Below, one piece after another: positions 7,781 through 15,563 of a stretch of DNA of 19,389 nucleotides. The notes below the pieces were generated by a model, which did no database searches, had not been told where the DNA came from, and worked only from the letters and a program-made list of their open reading frames with translations. Every line of letters starts with the position of its first letter. Positions within the stretch are counted from its first letter, which is position 1. The stretch is from contig JAGAFH010000001.1 in NCBI GenBank assembly GCA_017612755.1, positions 1 through 19,389 of the forward strand, read 5' to 3'. The position numbers and the translations under genes were made by a program. This DNA comes from Clostridiales bacterium (GTDB lineage: Bacteria; Bacillota; Clostridia; Saccharofermentanales; Saccharofermentanaceae).

Positions 7781-8441
7781 TACTCTCTGAAAAAGAAGCG
7801 TCAAAGACCCCGGAGAGAAGATCCTTATCCAGACATTCCGTGGCCTTTACTATCTTTCCTTCCTTCATTACCACAAAGCGGTCAGCAAATTCCGAAGCCG
7901 TATTAACGTCGTGAAGGACTATGATGAAAGACTTCCCTTCCTTTTCCTTAAGTTCCCTGAAAGTCTTCATGATATGAAGATTATGCTTAACGTCAAGATT
8001 GGAGGAGGGTTCATCCAGGATAGTCCAGGGCGTATCCTGGGCTATGGCCCTGGCCACCATGCAGCGCTGTTTCTCACCGCCGCTCAAAGTATCGAATATC
8101 CGGTCTGAGAAGTCCGAAAGCTCCATTATCTCTATAGCCCTTTCCACCTTCTCCTTATCTTCCTTTGTAAGTCCCGTGAAGAACCGGCTCCTGTCATATC
8201 TTCCAAGAGCTACCGTATCGTAGACTGTAAGGGCGATCTGGCCGTACGTATCCTGGGCCACATAGGAGATCTCTCCCGTACTTCCGTACTTTTCCACCAG
8301 GGCTTTTATAAGGGTGGTCTTTCCACAGCCGTTAGGACCTATCAGGCAGTGGGCCTGCCCTTCCGAAAACTCATGGGACACATTATCGAGAACGGCTCTT
8401 TTCCCGTATCTTACAGTAAGGCCGGAGACAGAAAGGTTCAT
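7743..8441 (-). CDS. btuD: Corrinoid (vitamin B12) importer ATP-binding protein BtuD
   Basis: This 232-residue ATPase powers uptake of cobalamin or related corrinoids through BtuC. The start at 8441 overlaps the btuC stop as ATGA and has GAGGTG 7 nt upstream. Walker A is GPNGCGKT (35-42), the Q-loop is Q63, the signature is LSGGE (119-123), Walker B is WTILDEP (139-145), the D-loop is SNLD and the switch His is H177. It is the last gene of btuF-btuC-btuD, and the cobalamin riboswitch upstream of btuF argues for corrinoid over siderophore transport. Sequence alone would also fit an Fe-siderophore FecE. Its last 38 nt overlap the opposite-strand permease-protease gene. Confidence 0.88.
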   Translation of the reverse strand: MNLSVSGLTVRYGKRAVLDNVSHEFSEGQAHCLIGPNGCGKTTLIKALVEKYGSTGEISYVAQDTYGQIALTVYDTVALGRYDRSRFFTGLTKEDKEKVERAIEIMELSDFSDRIFDTLSGGEKQRCMVARAIAQDTPWTILDEPSSNLDVKHNLHIMKTFRELKEKEGKSFIIVLHDVNTASEFADRFVVMKEGKIVKATECLDKDLLSGVFDASFSESITPSGRKVFFAE

Positions 8442-9487
8442 GCTTTCACACCTCTTTTCTCCGCCTTTATCCTGCTCCTTATAAGAAGCCACAGGAAGTA
8501 GGGGGCTCCGATAAGGCTGGTGATGGCGCCGATGGCCATCTCTCCCGGAGCCACGATAGTCTTGGCCACAGTGTCACAGAGCACCATGAATACTGCTCCT
8601 GTAAAGAAGCATAAGATCATCTTCTGTCTCATCCTGTAGACCCTGAAGAAAGATACTATATGGGGGATTATAAGTCCCACGAAACCGATGATGCCGGAGT
8701 TGGCTACGCAGAAAGCCAGAAGGACAGAAGATACGCAGAATGTGAAACCCAATGTCCTGCTCTGCCTGACCCCTAAAGAGAGGGCCGCTTCCCTTCCCAG
8801 CTTAAGTACATCTATCCTGGGGGCGGCCATTATGAGCAGAGGTACGAATACTAATACCACCACGGCCAGCACCTTTGTCTTTACTACTGTAGCAGAGGAA
8901 AAGGTTCCCAGCATCCACAGATAGACCCTCTCCATATTCTCCATATGAAGGGTCATCATAACGGTTATGAGAGCGCTCATGATCGATGAGATGGCGATAC
9001 CCGCCAGAAGGGTGGAAGTAGTATCATATTCGCCGCTTCCCTTTGCTATAAAGAAGACTGCGGCCCAGGTGACCAGGGCTCCCAAAATAGCGCCTATATA
9101 ACTTCCTGTAAATCCTTCCCCGATGATCATGGCGTTAAGGCCGGTGACGATGGCTATGGCCGCGCCTAATGCGCTACCCGAGGATATTCCCAGTATCGAA
9201 GGATCTGCCATGGGATTTTTGAAAAGGCCCTGCATGATACACCCTACGCAGGCCAGGGCGCCGCCCACCAAAGCGGCAGTAATGACCCTGGGGAAACGTA
9301 TCTTCCCTATTATCAGGATCTCTGTGTCGGTAAGTCCGTCTCTTGCTCCGGCGATGTACTTAAGCACAGATGCCGGGGCAACAGATGAGCTGCCGAGACA
9401 GCTTGATACCGCCACCGCCCCGATAAGGGCGGCGACGGCGATAATAAGCTTTAATAAAAATCTGTCACTCTGATTATGCAGCTGCAT
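8438..9487 (-). CDS. btuC: Corrinoid importer permease BtuC (FecCD family)
   Basis: This 349-residue polytopic permease forms the channel that receives substrate from BtuF. FecCD-family hallmarks are visible: RFPRVITAALVGGALACVGC, GLFKNPMADPSILGISSGSA near the N-terminal third, and GIIGFVGLIIPHIVSFFR near the C-terminus. About ten membrane helices are expected. The start at 9487 (MQLHNQSDRF) is inferred: it overlaps the btuF stop by 14 nt, places the first helix correctly and fits family length. It lacks a strong ribosome binding site, so translation probably depends on ribosomes finishing btuF. A longer in-frame version would begin inside btuF and has no better site. It overlaps btuD by 4 nt. 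Confidence 0.88.
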   Translation of the reverse strand: MQLHNQSDRFLLKLIIAVAALIGAVAVSSCLGSSSVAPASVLKYIAGARDGLTDTEILIIGKIRFPRVITAALVGGALACVGCIMQGLFKNPMADPSILGISSGSALGAAIAIVTGLNAMIIGEGFTGSYIGAILGALVTWAAVFFIAKGSGEYDTTSTLLAGIAISSIMSALITVMMTLHMENMERVYLWMLGTFSSATVVKTKVLAVVVLVFVPLLIMAAPRIDVLKLGREAALSLGVRQSRTLGFTFCVSSVLLAFCVANSGIIGFVGLIIPHIVSFFRVYRMRQKMILCFFTGAVFMVLCDTVAKTIVAPGEMAIGAITSLIGAPYFLWLLIRSRIKAEKRGVKA

Positions 9488-10520
9488 CGAGTTCAGCTTC
9501 GTATGAGTTGACGGCATCCCTGATGAGCTGTACTGCCTCAAAGTTTCTGGGGCCCTGTCTCTCGAAAAGGTTAGCATCAACAGCGATGACCCTGCCTTCC
9601 TGGACAGCTGTCAGTGAAGAATAAGGCTCTGTTGTGATGAAGGAATCGTAAGCCCAGTCGGGAACCAGGATAAATGTAGGATCGTTGGCAATGAGCTGCT
9701 CAACGGAATAGCTCCAGCCCTCAACATCACCGGCAGCATTTGATGCGCCGGCAAGGGTGATGATCTCATCGATAAATGTACCGGCTCCTCCGGTGTAGTC
9801 ACCATATTCACCGAACATCATTGCATAATAAAATGTGGTATCCTTTGCAACAGCATCTGTTTCCAATAAATCAGCATAACTGCTGTATTCCTCGGAAAGC
9901 TCGGCTGTAAGCTCAACTCCTGCATCGTGGACACCTGCCAGGTCAGCGATATCACCGACCACTTCGATCATTCCCTCAAAGGAATCCTCATCGACAACGA
10001 TAGCTACAGGGATGCCAAGGGATGTAAGGGAGTTATAAGCCTCCTCGCTGAAGATGGAGGATACGATAACGATATCGGGATCTAAGGAAGCGATAAGCTC
10101 TGTATCAGGAAGGTCGATGGGACCTACTGAAGGAACGTCAAAAACTTCCATGGGATAATCGTCATAATCGGATCTTCCGATAAGCTTGTCCTGGGCACCG
10201 AGAGCGTAGATGATCTCAGTTACTGTGGGAGATACTGTAACGATAGTCTGGGGCTCAGACTCGATGACTGTAGAATTACCGTAAATATCTACATACGTCA
10301 GGGGATAGATGCTGTCAGAAGCCTCTGTCTCATCTGCTGCTTCTGTTGTCTCAGCAGGAGCCTCAGTCTCCTCATTCTCAGTTGCAGCCGCCTCTGAAGA
10401 TGCTGATGCCTCTGTCTCATCCGCTGTTTCATTGGAGCAGGAACATACCACGCCACCAAAGACTGCCAGTGAGAGAAGCACTGCCAATACTTTCTTTTTC
10501 ATATAATGTTCTTTCCGCAT
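9474..10520 (-). CDS. btuF: Corrinoid-binding lipoprotein BtuF
   Basis: This surface lipoprotein (about 348 residues) captures corrinoid and delivers it to BtuC. The N-terminus has MKKKVLAVLLSLAV followed by a cysteine-containing lipobox region (GGVVCSCSN). A ~40-residue low-complexity Glu/Thr/Ala/Ser linker comes next, then the periplasmic-binding fold: TYVDIYGNSTVIESEPQTIV, SPTVTEIIYALGA and DPDIVIVSS are typical of class III binding proteins. The start is uncertain. GGAGG at 10529-10533 serves ATG 10523 or 10520 (5 or 8 nt), while ATG 10502 has only GGAAAG 8 nt upstream. All keep the signal peptide. It is the first gene downstream of a cobalamin riboswitch and promoter, and it overlaps btuC. 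Confidence 0.9.
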   Translation of the reverse strand: MRKEHYMKKKVLAVLLSLAVFGGVVCSCSNETADETEASASSEAAATENEETEAPAETTEAADETEASDSIYPLTYVDIYGNSTVIESEPQTIVTVSPTVTEIIYALGAQDKLIGRSDYDDYPMEVFDVPSVGPIDLPDTELIASLDPDIVIVSSIFSEEAYNSLTSLGIPVAIVVDEDSFEGMIEVVGDIADLAGVHDAGVELTAELSEEYSSYADLLETDAVAKDTTFYYAMMFGEYGDYTGGAGTFIDEIITLAGASNAAGDVEGWSYSVEQLIANDPTFILVPDWAYDSFITTEPYSSLTAVQEGRVIAVDANLFERQGPRNFEAVQLIRDAVNSYEAELDAAA

Positions 10521-10561
10521 CATGCCGCCCTCCGCAGCAATATGCAAGATATTAGACTCAT

Positions 10562-10709
10562 CGGCAGGTCTCCTGACTTACGGTAATAAGCAGGTCTTCC
10601 CTTCTCAGGCAAAAGCCCAATGGATATGAAGACCGCAAACCGCTGACAGTAGCGGGGGCTGTCCCGGATTCTCACCGGGTTCCCTATTATCCCTTTTTAC
10701 GGGGCACCG
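10562..10709 (-). promoter_or_regulatory. Cobalamin riboswitch controlling btuFCD
   Basis: On the minus strand the leader shows the ordered conserved parts of the cobalamin aptamer: GGTGCCCC, AATAGGGAA, GGTGAGAATCC, ACAGCCCCCGCTACTGT, a variable arm, GGGAAGACC, and the B12 box AGTCAGGAGACCTGCC at 10563-10578. It ends 41 nt before the start codon at 10520. No T-run terminator lies between the aptamer and the ribosome binding site, so control at translation initiation is more likely than attenuation (inference). Bound cobalamin should turn the operon off. Confidence 0.95.
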
Positions 10710-10720
10710 ACGGCGATATG

Positions 10721-10750
10721 ATTATAATGCAAAAACGGAAAATGTGTAAA
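10721..10750 (-). promoter_or_regulatory. btuFCD promoter
   Basis: On the minus strand, TTTACA (10745-10750) and a perfect TATAAT (10721-10726) are separated by 18 bp. Transcription should start near 10713, just before the riboswitch. The -35 box lies 1 nt beyond the stop codon of the upstream gene (10752-10754). Confidence 0.75.
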
Positions 10751-10761
10751 CTTATTTACAC
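10744..10761. promoter_or_regulatory. Perfect 7-4-7 inverted repeat over the btu -35 box
   Basis: GTGTAAA (10744-10750), CTTA, TTTACAC (10755-10761) is a perfect palindrome covering the btu promoter -35 box and the stop codon of the GT-C-like gene. The TGTAAA-N4-TTTACA form resembles Rex-type sites, or CRP/FNR-type sites if read as TGTAA-N6-TTACA. It could instead form a weak AT-rich hairpin at the end of the upstream transcript. The function is not established. Confidence 0.4.
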
Positions 10762-12290
10762 TCCACTATTACCCATCTGGTACCGATGCTGTCGGTAAGA
10801 TCGGAATAGATGGTATTGTCGTAGACGATCTCATATCTGTCGGAAGCTCCCTTTACATCTTCGATCATCTGGGAATATCCGGGAGACAGTTCGATAATAA
10901 AAGCGTCATTATCATATTCGGCCCTGAAGCTGTCCATCTGATCCAGTGAATACATCATCATCTTTCCCCTGATGTGGTCCACGCCGGAATACTCCTCCAT
11001 GAAGGGGTCGATCCTGTTGTCGATATGTACCGGGATGTCGTAGAACAGGAGCCAGGAGCCGGTATTAAAGGAGTTATAGGGCTTTTTGTATCCCTTCTCC
11101 TTTACGATATCGATGACAGTATGGTCATATGCCGCCATCTTTTCGATATCAGTCATATCATTGGCACTGAAGTACTTCATGATATCAAAGCCTGCGGAAG
11201 CCAGGGCGATGACCAGGCATACTGCCGTAAGGATCCCGTAGAAAGCGGGAGAAAGAGTGATCTTTTTCGTATCGAACTTAAAGGTGTTCTTATTAAGCCA
11301 GGAAAGAAGAGACTCGATCTCCTCCGGGGCGAAAAGAAGATATGCCACCGTAAAGTAGAGCATGAACCTGCAGTAAAGGCAGGACATGATAAAGAACATG
11401 GAAAGAAGGGCAACTTTTGTTACCGCCTTCTTGTCAAATTCCTTGAGTTTACTGTTGGTCATCATCCCCACGAAGACCAGGAGCACCGTAAAGATCTCCA
11501 CTATAGAAAAAGTCTTTGGCTGCCACTCCTCTACCAGGGCCCAGATATCGGTAGCGGCAGACTGGATAAAACCGAAGGTCCAGATCCTGATACCGATGGG
11601 ATTTAAAAGAGAAAGGCCGAAGCCCACGGGAATAGCCGCAGCCATAACAAGGGATTTCTTAAACTGCCTGTACAAAAGCTCGATAACTATAAGGACAATA
11701 TAGACTACGAAATAAACGGGAAGGATACCCCCGTGAAGCCAGGCCATGATAAAGGAGGAACCGGCGAAAAGGATAAACAGCTTTTTCCCGCTCCACTCAT
11801 TGAGGAAAGACGTTATCATGAGCACGATAAAGAAAGTAGATACTACTGAAGGCCTGACATTATAGTCCGGGAAAGCTCCCACTATGGGGATCACCGTAAG
11901 GATGGCTCCGAATATGAGGGGATGGACCTTTCCTGCATTAAACTTAACGATCAGATAGACCGTGCCATAGATAAAAAGGGCGCCAACCAGGATGACTCCG
12001 GCTATTCCCAATATCTTATACATGGCTCCCAGAAGGAAATACCATCCCTGCTCATGGGCAGTCCATACCAGCCCTTCATGCCAGCTGTAGATCTCTTCCG
12101 TTATGAGCTTATGAAGTCTTATATCATCAAGCCCTACCTTGATCTGGATAGCCGTATCCCCTACCATTCCGTACATACTGGAAACGGCGGTCATGGGACT
12201 GTAGAGAAAGAATGCCAGGGCATACAAAAACCAGACGGACAGTTCCGTCTTTTTCTTAGTCGATGCCTTAAGAGAAGTCACTTCTTTCAT
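10752..12290 (-). CDS. Polytopic membrane protein, GT-C glycosyltransferase-like
   Basis: This 512-residue integral membrane protein has about ten or eleven hydrophobic helices up to residue ~385 and a soluble C-terminal domain outside the membrane. The first loop after helix 1 has GDTAIQIKVGLDDI, then SWHEGLVWTAHEQGWYF (69-85). This pattern (D, then H, then W..HE) resembles the first catalytic loop of uncharacterised GT-C-fold transferases that use polyprenyl-linked sugars. The C-terminal part has FNTGSWLLFYDIPVHIDNR, like the N-x-G...D-x-R pattern near the end of such proteins. A role in modifying a surface glycan or lipid is inferred, and neither donor nor acceptor can be named. It is divergent from the DUF6020-like gene, 50 bp away, and has no ribosome binding site. 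Its stop codon lies 1 nt from the btu -35 box, with no clear terminator. Confidence 0.7.
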   Translation of the reverse strand: MKEVTSLKASTKKKTELSVWFLYALAFFLYSPMTAVSSMYGMVGDTAIQIKVGLDDIRLHKLITEEIYSWHEGLVWTAHEQGWYFLLGAMYKILGIAGVILVGALFIYGTVYLIVKFNAGKVHPLIFGAILTVIPIVGAFPDYNVRPSVVSTFFIVLMITSFLNEWSGKKLFILFAGSSFIMAWLHGGILPVYFVVYIVLIVIELLYRQFKKSLVMAAAIPVGFGLSLLNPIGIRIWTFGFIQSAATDIWALVEEWQPKTFSIVEIFTVLLVFVGMMTNSKLKEFDKKAVTKVALLSMFFIMSCLYCRFMLYFTVAYLLFAPEEIESLLSWLNKNTFKFDTKKITLSPAFYGILTAVCLVIALASAGFDIMKYFSANDMTDIEKMAAYDHTVIDIVKEKGYKKPYNSFNTGSWLLFYDIPVHIDNRIDPFMEEYSGVDHIRGKMMMYSLDQMDSFRAEYDNDAFIIELSPGYSQMIEDVKGASDRYEIVYDNTIYSDLTDSIGTRWVIVECK

Positions 12291-12297
12291 AAAGTTT

Positions 12298-12307
12298 ATT
12301 TTACCAT
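12298..12307 (-). promoter_or_regulatory. Extended -10 promoter of the GT-C-like gene
   Basis: ATGGTAAAAT on the minus strand contains an extended -10 element (TGG then TAAAAT at 12298-12303). The predicted transcription start is about 12291, next to the ATG at 12290, so the mRNA would be leaderless. It forms an inverted repeat with 12322-12331. Confidence 0.5.
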
Positions 12308-12321
12308 AGACTCACCGCTAC

Positions 12322-12331
12322 ATGGTATAAT
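12322..12331 (+). promoter_or_regulatory. Extended -10 promoter of the DUF6020-like gene
   Basis: ATGGTATAAT contains TGG followed by a perfect TATAAT (12326-12331). Transcription is expected near 12338, 3 nt before the ATG at 12341, and no ribosome binding site is present. There is no convincing -35 box, consistent with an extended -10 promoter. It matches the opposite element at 12298-12307 in 9 of 10 positions as an inverted repeat. Confidence 0.55.
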
Positions 12332-12340
12332 CCGAATGAT

Positions 12341-14116
12341 ATGGAACAGACATTGGACAAAAAACAGATAAGTATCATAAGAGCAGTACTCCTGCTGTCT
12401 CTTGTTCCCTTTCTGTTCCTTCTGAAGGATCTGGCAACGGATATCTTCCTGTCAGTGATAATAGTGACCGCCGCAGGTTCCTTCCTTATCTCCCGGCCCG
12501 TAAAGAAACAGACAAAAAGAACCACGGCATTCTCCATACTGCTCACAGCCCTTTTTGTGATCATGTTCTCTATAAGCGAGATAGGAAAGAGCGGGATCTA
12601 CACAGAAGAATTAAGCGGCTGGCTCTATCCCGGCCCCATAGCAGTCCTTATCGGCATCTGGAAATTTACTCTCCTGCCCGGTTCCTTTTTCATATCGTCA
12701 TTTATATGCATAAGGCTCCTTCTGGACAGGCTCCTGACAGAAACCGCAACAGATGACGGGGACAAAAAGAAGACTGTCCGGATCTCTATGATGATAATAA
12801 CAGCCGTATCCCTCATATATGCTTTTTCAGTCATCCCTGCCATCAACACATCGGGAGATGTGGACAGTGTCTGGACCGGCGTAAGGGAAGGCAACTGGAA
12901 TGCATGGCACACCTTCGGATACCAGCTCTATGTATTTATCTGTTCTAAGATCTTCCCCTCCGTCTTTGCGGTCATACTTGCAGATACCCTGATCTTTCTT
13001 CTTCTGAACTACTATATCCTTACGGTCTTATCGGAAGTAAATACAAAAGCTGTCAAGATCTATACTGCCCTTGGAATCATCGCCGGAACTCCCTATATCT
13101 ATCTGGAGGATATGATCAAGGACGTGGTCTTCTCCATAGGAATGCTGGCCCTCTGCTGCGGTCTTTTCCGGGTCATCAGGAACAGGAAGATGAAAAGGGC
13201 CGATATGGCCGTCATCTTTATCATCCCCCTGTTCGTTTCCCTGTGCCGCCATATGGGGATCATAAGCGTTATCATCACTTTCCTTGCTGCCGGTATATAC
13301 TTCCTCAAAAAGAGCGAAAAAAAGATATCCCTGGCCTTCATGGGAGGCATCATCCTTCACCTGGTGATCTTCGTTCTGATCAACAACGTCCTGGCCGGTG
13401 CCATGAACGTAGAACCTAATCCCGCTTATGTAAAATACAGCACCCCCATCGCCATGATCGGGGCAGCTGCCGACAACGGGGTAGAGTTCTCATCTGAGGA
13501 CCTGGAAGCCATCGAAAAGGTAATGCCTTACGAAAAGTGGGCCGACTGCTACAACAGGTATTATTCCGACGATCTCACAAGATCCTGGGGAGAGATCGGG
13601 AATGATGCCTTTAAGATCTCAAGCCTTGTGGACAACGAAGGATTCGGGAAAGACATCATAAGGATAAACTTCCATCTGGTAACCGGGCACCCGGTCATCT
13701 ATCTCCGGGCCCTCTTTGATATGAACAGCATCATCTGGGAGATGCATCTTCCCTACGAGTGCGACAAGATATCCGTGGCCCAGATACAGCCTGACGACAG
13801 CCACTATCACATGTTCTTCTTCTATCTCACCCACAAATATACAAAGTTCATGGATGATCTGTCCGTTACCCGGGCCCTGTTCTACAGAGGCGGCGTCAGC
13901 CTCTTCCTCTGCGCAGTATATGCAGCCGTCTGGAAGATGAAAAAGAAGTCAGTTTTTTTGATCTGCCTTATCCCTTCATTCATCAATACGTTAATGCTGT
14001 CCATAACCGTACCGGCCCAGGATACCAGATATGTACTGCCCCTGATCCTTACCTGCCTGTTCCTGACTTCAGTGATGTTCAGCGGATCCTCAAAGACCTC
14101 TTCATCATATATTTAA
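12341..14116 (+). CDS. DUF6020-like polytopic membrane protein
   Basis: This 591-residue integral membrane protein has about 12 hydrophobic helices and one large extracytoplasmic region (residues ~350-480). I recognise the layout of the DUF6020 family of Bacillota and Actinobacteria. Features seen include INTSGDVDSVW followed by WNAWHTFGYQL (~165-190), and after the NNVLAGAMNVEPNPAYVKYS stretch a loop with EDLEAIEKVMPYEKWADCYN. Acidic and His residues just outside early helices suggest a membrane-bound glycan- or lipid-transferring enzyme. No activity is established, and this remains inference. It is divergent from another GT-C-like gene and shares a symmetric promoter with it. The last 38 nt overlap the convergent zinc-ribbon gene. 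The start is the first Met before helix 1 and has no ribosome binding site. Confidence 0.72.
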   Translation: MEQTLDKKQISIIRAVLLLSLVPFLFLLKDLATDIFLSVIIVTAAGSFLISRPVKKQTKRTTAFSILLTALFVIMFSISEIGKSGIYTEELSGWLYPGPIAVLIGIWKFTLLPGSFFISSFICIRLLLDRLLTETATDDGDKKKTVRISMMIITAVSLIYAFSVIPAINTSGDVDSVWTGVREGNWNAWHTFGYQLYVFICSKIFPSVFAVILADTLIFLLLNYYILTVLSEVNTKAVKIYTALGIIAGTPYIYLEDMIKDVVFSIGMLALCCGLFRVIRNRKMKRADMAVIFIIPLFVSLCRHMGIISVIITFLAAGIYFLKKSEKKISLAFMGGIILHLVIFVLINNVLAGAMNVEPNPAYVKYSTPIAMIGAAADNGVEFSSEDLEAIEKVMPYEKWADCYNRYYSDDLTRSWGEIGNDAFKISSLVDNEGFGKDIIRINFHLVTGHPVIYLRALFDMNSIIWEMHLPYECDKISVAQIQPDDSHYHMFFFYLTHKYTKFMDDLSVTRALFYRGGVSLFLCAVYAAVWKMKKKSVFLICLIPSFINTLMLSITVPAQDTRYVLPLILTCLFLTSVMFSGSSKTSSSYI

Positions 14117-15464
14117 CGAGTCCGTTCCTGTTGTCATCCTCGTCAGCTTCCCGGGTGGTCTTCATATAGCCGAACTTGTCATGCTTTTCCATATGGATCT
14201 TCTCGGAAAGATCGAGATAATTCTCTACTTCAGGAGCTGAATCGATGGGGTTCATGGAATCATACTTCACTTTCCTGATCCTTCTGATGATAAGGCTGAA
14301 ACCGGCTCCCAGAAATCCCGACAGGAAAATCGACAGATAGTAGAGCATCACCGTAGCTCCGCTGACGTCGATAAATAAAGCCTTCACAAAGACAAATATA
14401 AAAAGGAGCGTAAATGCCAGTCCAAGTCCTACCCACTTGGCTATCTCCAGGGCCACCAGCGCCACTCTCTTTACCGGGCTGTAGGGAAGATCTCCTGCCG
14501 GCTCTCCCGTCTGGCCGTTAACAACAAAGGTATACTTCAGCCCCTCATATTCATAGCGCAGGAACCACACAGGCAGCATGGCATAATGCTGCTTATAATC
14601 TCCGGAATAGGAATCGGCGGTGTTGATCCTCACCTTATCATATTCTCCGATAGAAAGCTTCTTTCCCATCTGTCTTGCATGGGCATCCATCCTGGACTGG
14701 ATACGGTCCGTCATATCAAGAGGGGACTCATCAAATCTCTGGGCATAGAAACCCTGGAGGTAAACATCCTTATAGGGGATCATTCCCTCATAATCATAGG
14801 GTTCCACTGCTTCCATAAGAAGGTTGCTGATCTTCTTTGATCCGTCAAAGGGCACCATCTTGGTAGCAAAGTCTATCTGTCTGTCCAGAACGAACACAGC
14901 GGCCCCTGACTGTCCGGAACCGGTGACCATAGTATGGCACTTGGCATCTATAAGCCAGAAAGGAACATAGATGCCTGTGATCTTACTAAGGCTGTCTTCA
15001 TTAATGAAGTTACGGGGGACATACTTATTCTTCTTAGCCCAGTCCCAGAATATATCGATGGCCTCCTTCTTACTGATCTTAAAGGGGATGATATAGTCAG
15101 GCCTGAACTCATTTGTAAGCCTTTTCTTGATGATGGCGGGAGATCCGCAGAAAGCGCAGAAAGAAGCCGCAGTCGTATTGTCGGTGACCACAACGGCACC
15201 GCAGGAATCGCAGACATACTCGGTCCTGTCGTCATCCTTGTCGGCAGCCTCAGTATCCCTGCCCTTAAAATTACCTGTCTCCTCCAGCGTATCCGGAACG
15301 AAGACGCCGCCGCAGTTACGGCATGCAAGCTTGACCAGATTGGCATCGAAGATAAGATTCGATGCGCAGTTCGGGCATTTAGCCTGTGCTGCTACTGACG
15401 TCCTGGGTCCTCCGAAAGGATCGGGTATCTCATTATCAGTTTTAATATCATCCCAAATTGCCAT
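14079..15464 (-). CDS. Membrane protein with two N-terminal zinc ribbons (TFIIB-type)
   Basis: This 461-residue protein has two four-cysteine zinc-binding knuckle pairs: C30/C33 with C48/C51, and C85/C88 with C103/C106 (CPNC, CRNC, CDSC, CAFC). A conserved-looking central domain follows (PDYIIPFKISKKEAIDIFWDW, then YVPFWLIDA). Two membrane helices (~335-400) are followed by a basic cytoplasmic tail. The central part resembles Clostridia proteins annotated as TFIIB-type zinc ribbon-containing or, wrongly, as PriA-like helicase; no helicase motifs are present. Function is unknown. Membrane quality control or protein targeting would be guesses. The start has GGTGG 7 nt upstream and an extended -10 promoter at 15495-15504. 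The 3' end overlaps the DUF6020-like gene by 38 nt. Confidence 0.85.
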   Translation of the reverse strand: MAIWDDIKTDNEIPDPFGGPRTSVAAQAKCPNCASNLIFDANLVKLACRNCGGVFVPDTLEETGNFKGRDTEAADKDDDRTEYVCDSCGAVVVTDNTTAASFCAFCGSPAIIKKRLTNEFRPDYIIPFKISKKEAIDIFWDWAKKNKYVPRNFINEDSLSKITGIYVPFWLIDAKCHTMVTGSGQSGAAVFVLDRQIDFATKMVPFDGSKKISNLLMEAVEPYDYEGMIPYKDVYLQGFYAQRFDESPLDMTDRIQSRMDAHARQMGKKLSIGEYDKVRINTADSYSGDYKQHYAMLPVWFLRYEYEGLKYTFVVNGQTGEPAGDLPYSPVKRVALVALEIAKWVGLGLAFTLLFIFVFVKALFIDVSGATVMLYYLSIFLSGFLGAGFSLIIRRIRKVKYDSMNPIDSAPEVENYLDLSEKIHMEKHDKFGYMKTTREADEDDNRNGLVKYMMKRSLRIR

Positions 15465-15494
15465 ACTATCACCACCCTATATTTCCATAAAAAT

Positions 15495-15504
15495 ATTTTA
15501 CCAT
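15495..15504 (-). promoter_or_regulatory. Extended -10 promoter of the zinc-ribbon gene
   Basis: The minus strand carries ATGGTAAAAT, the same decamer as at 12298-12307. Here about 24 nt separate the predicted start of transcription from the ATG at 15464, leaving room for a ribosome binding site. No good -35 box is visible. Confidence 0.5.
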
Positions 15505-15563
15505 CTCCGGTGGTGGCTGAAAATATAAATCGTACCGTCTAAGACCGATGTAACAATTCAGGG

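Noticed and set aside
7743..9487. Siderophore (Fec/Fhu-type) uptake as the role of the importer
   Set aside because: The proteins would allow it, but the cobalamin riboswitch and absence of a Fur-like box favour corrinoid transport.
10974..11606. A 210-codon plus-strand open frame
   Set aside because: It lies wholly antisense to the GT-C-like gene and has His/Asp/Gly-rich composition typical of an antisense frame.
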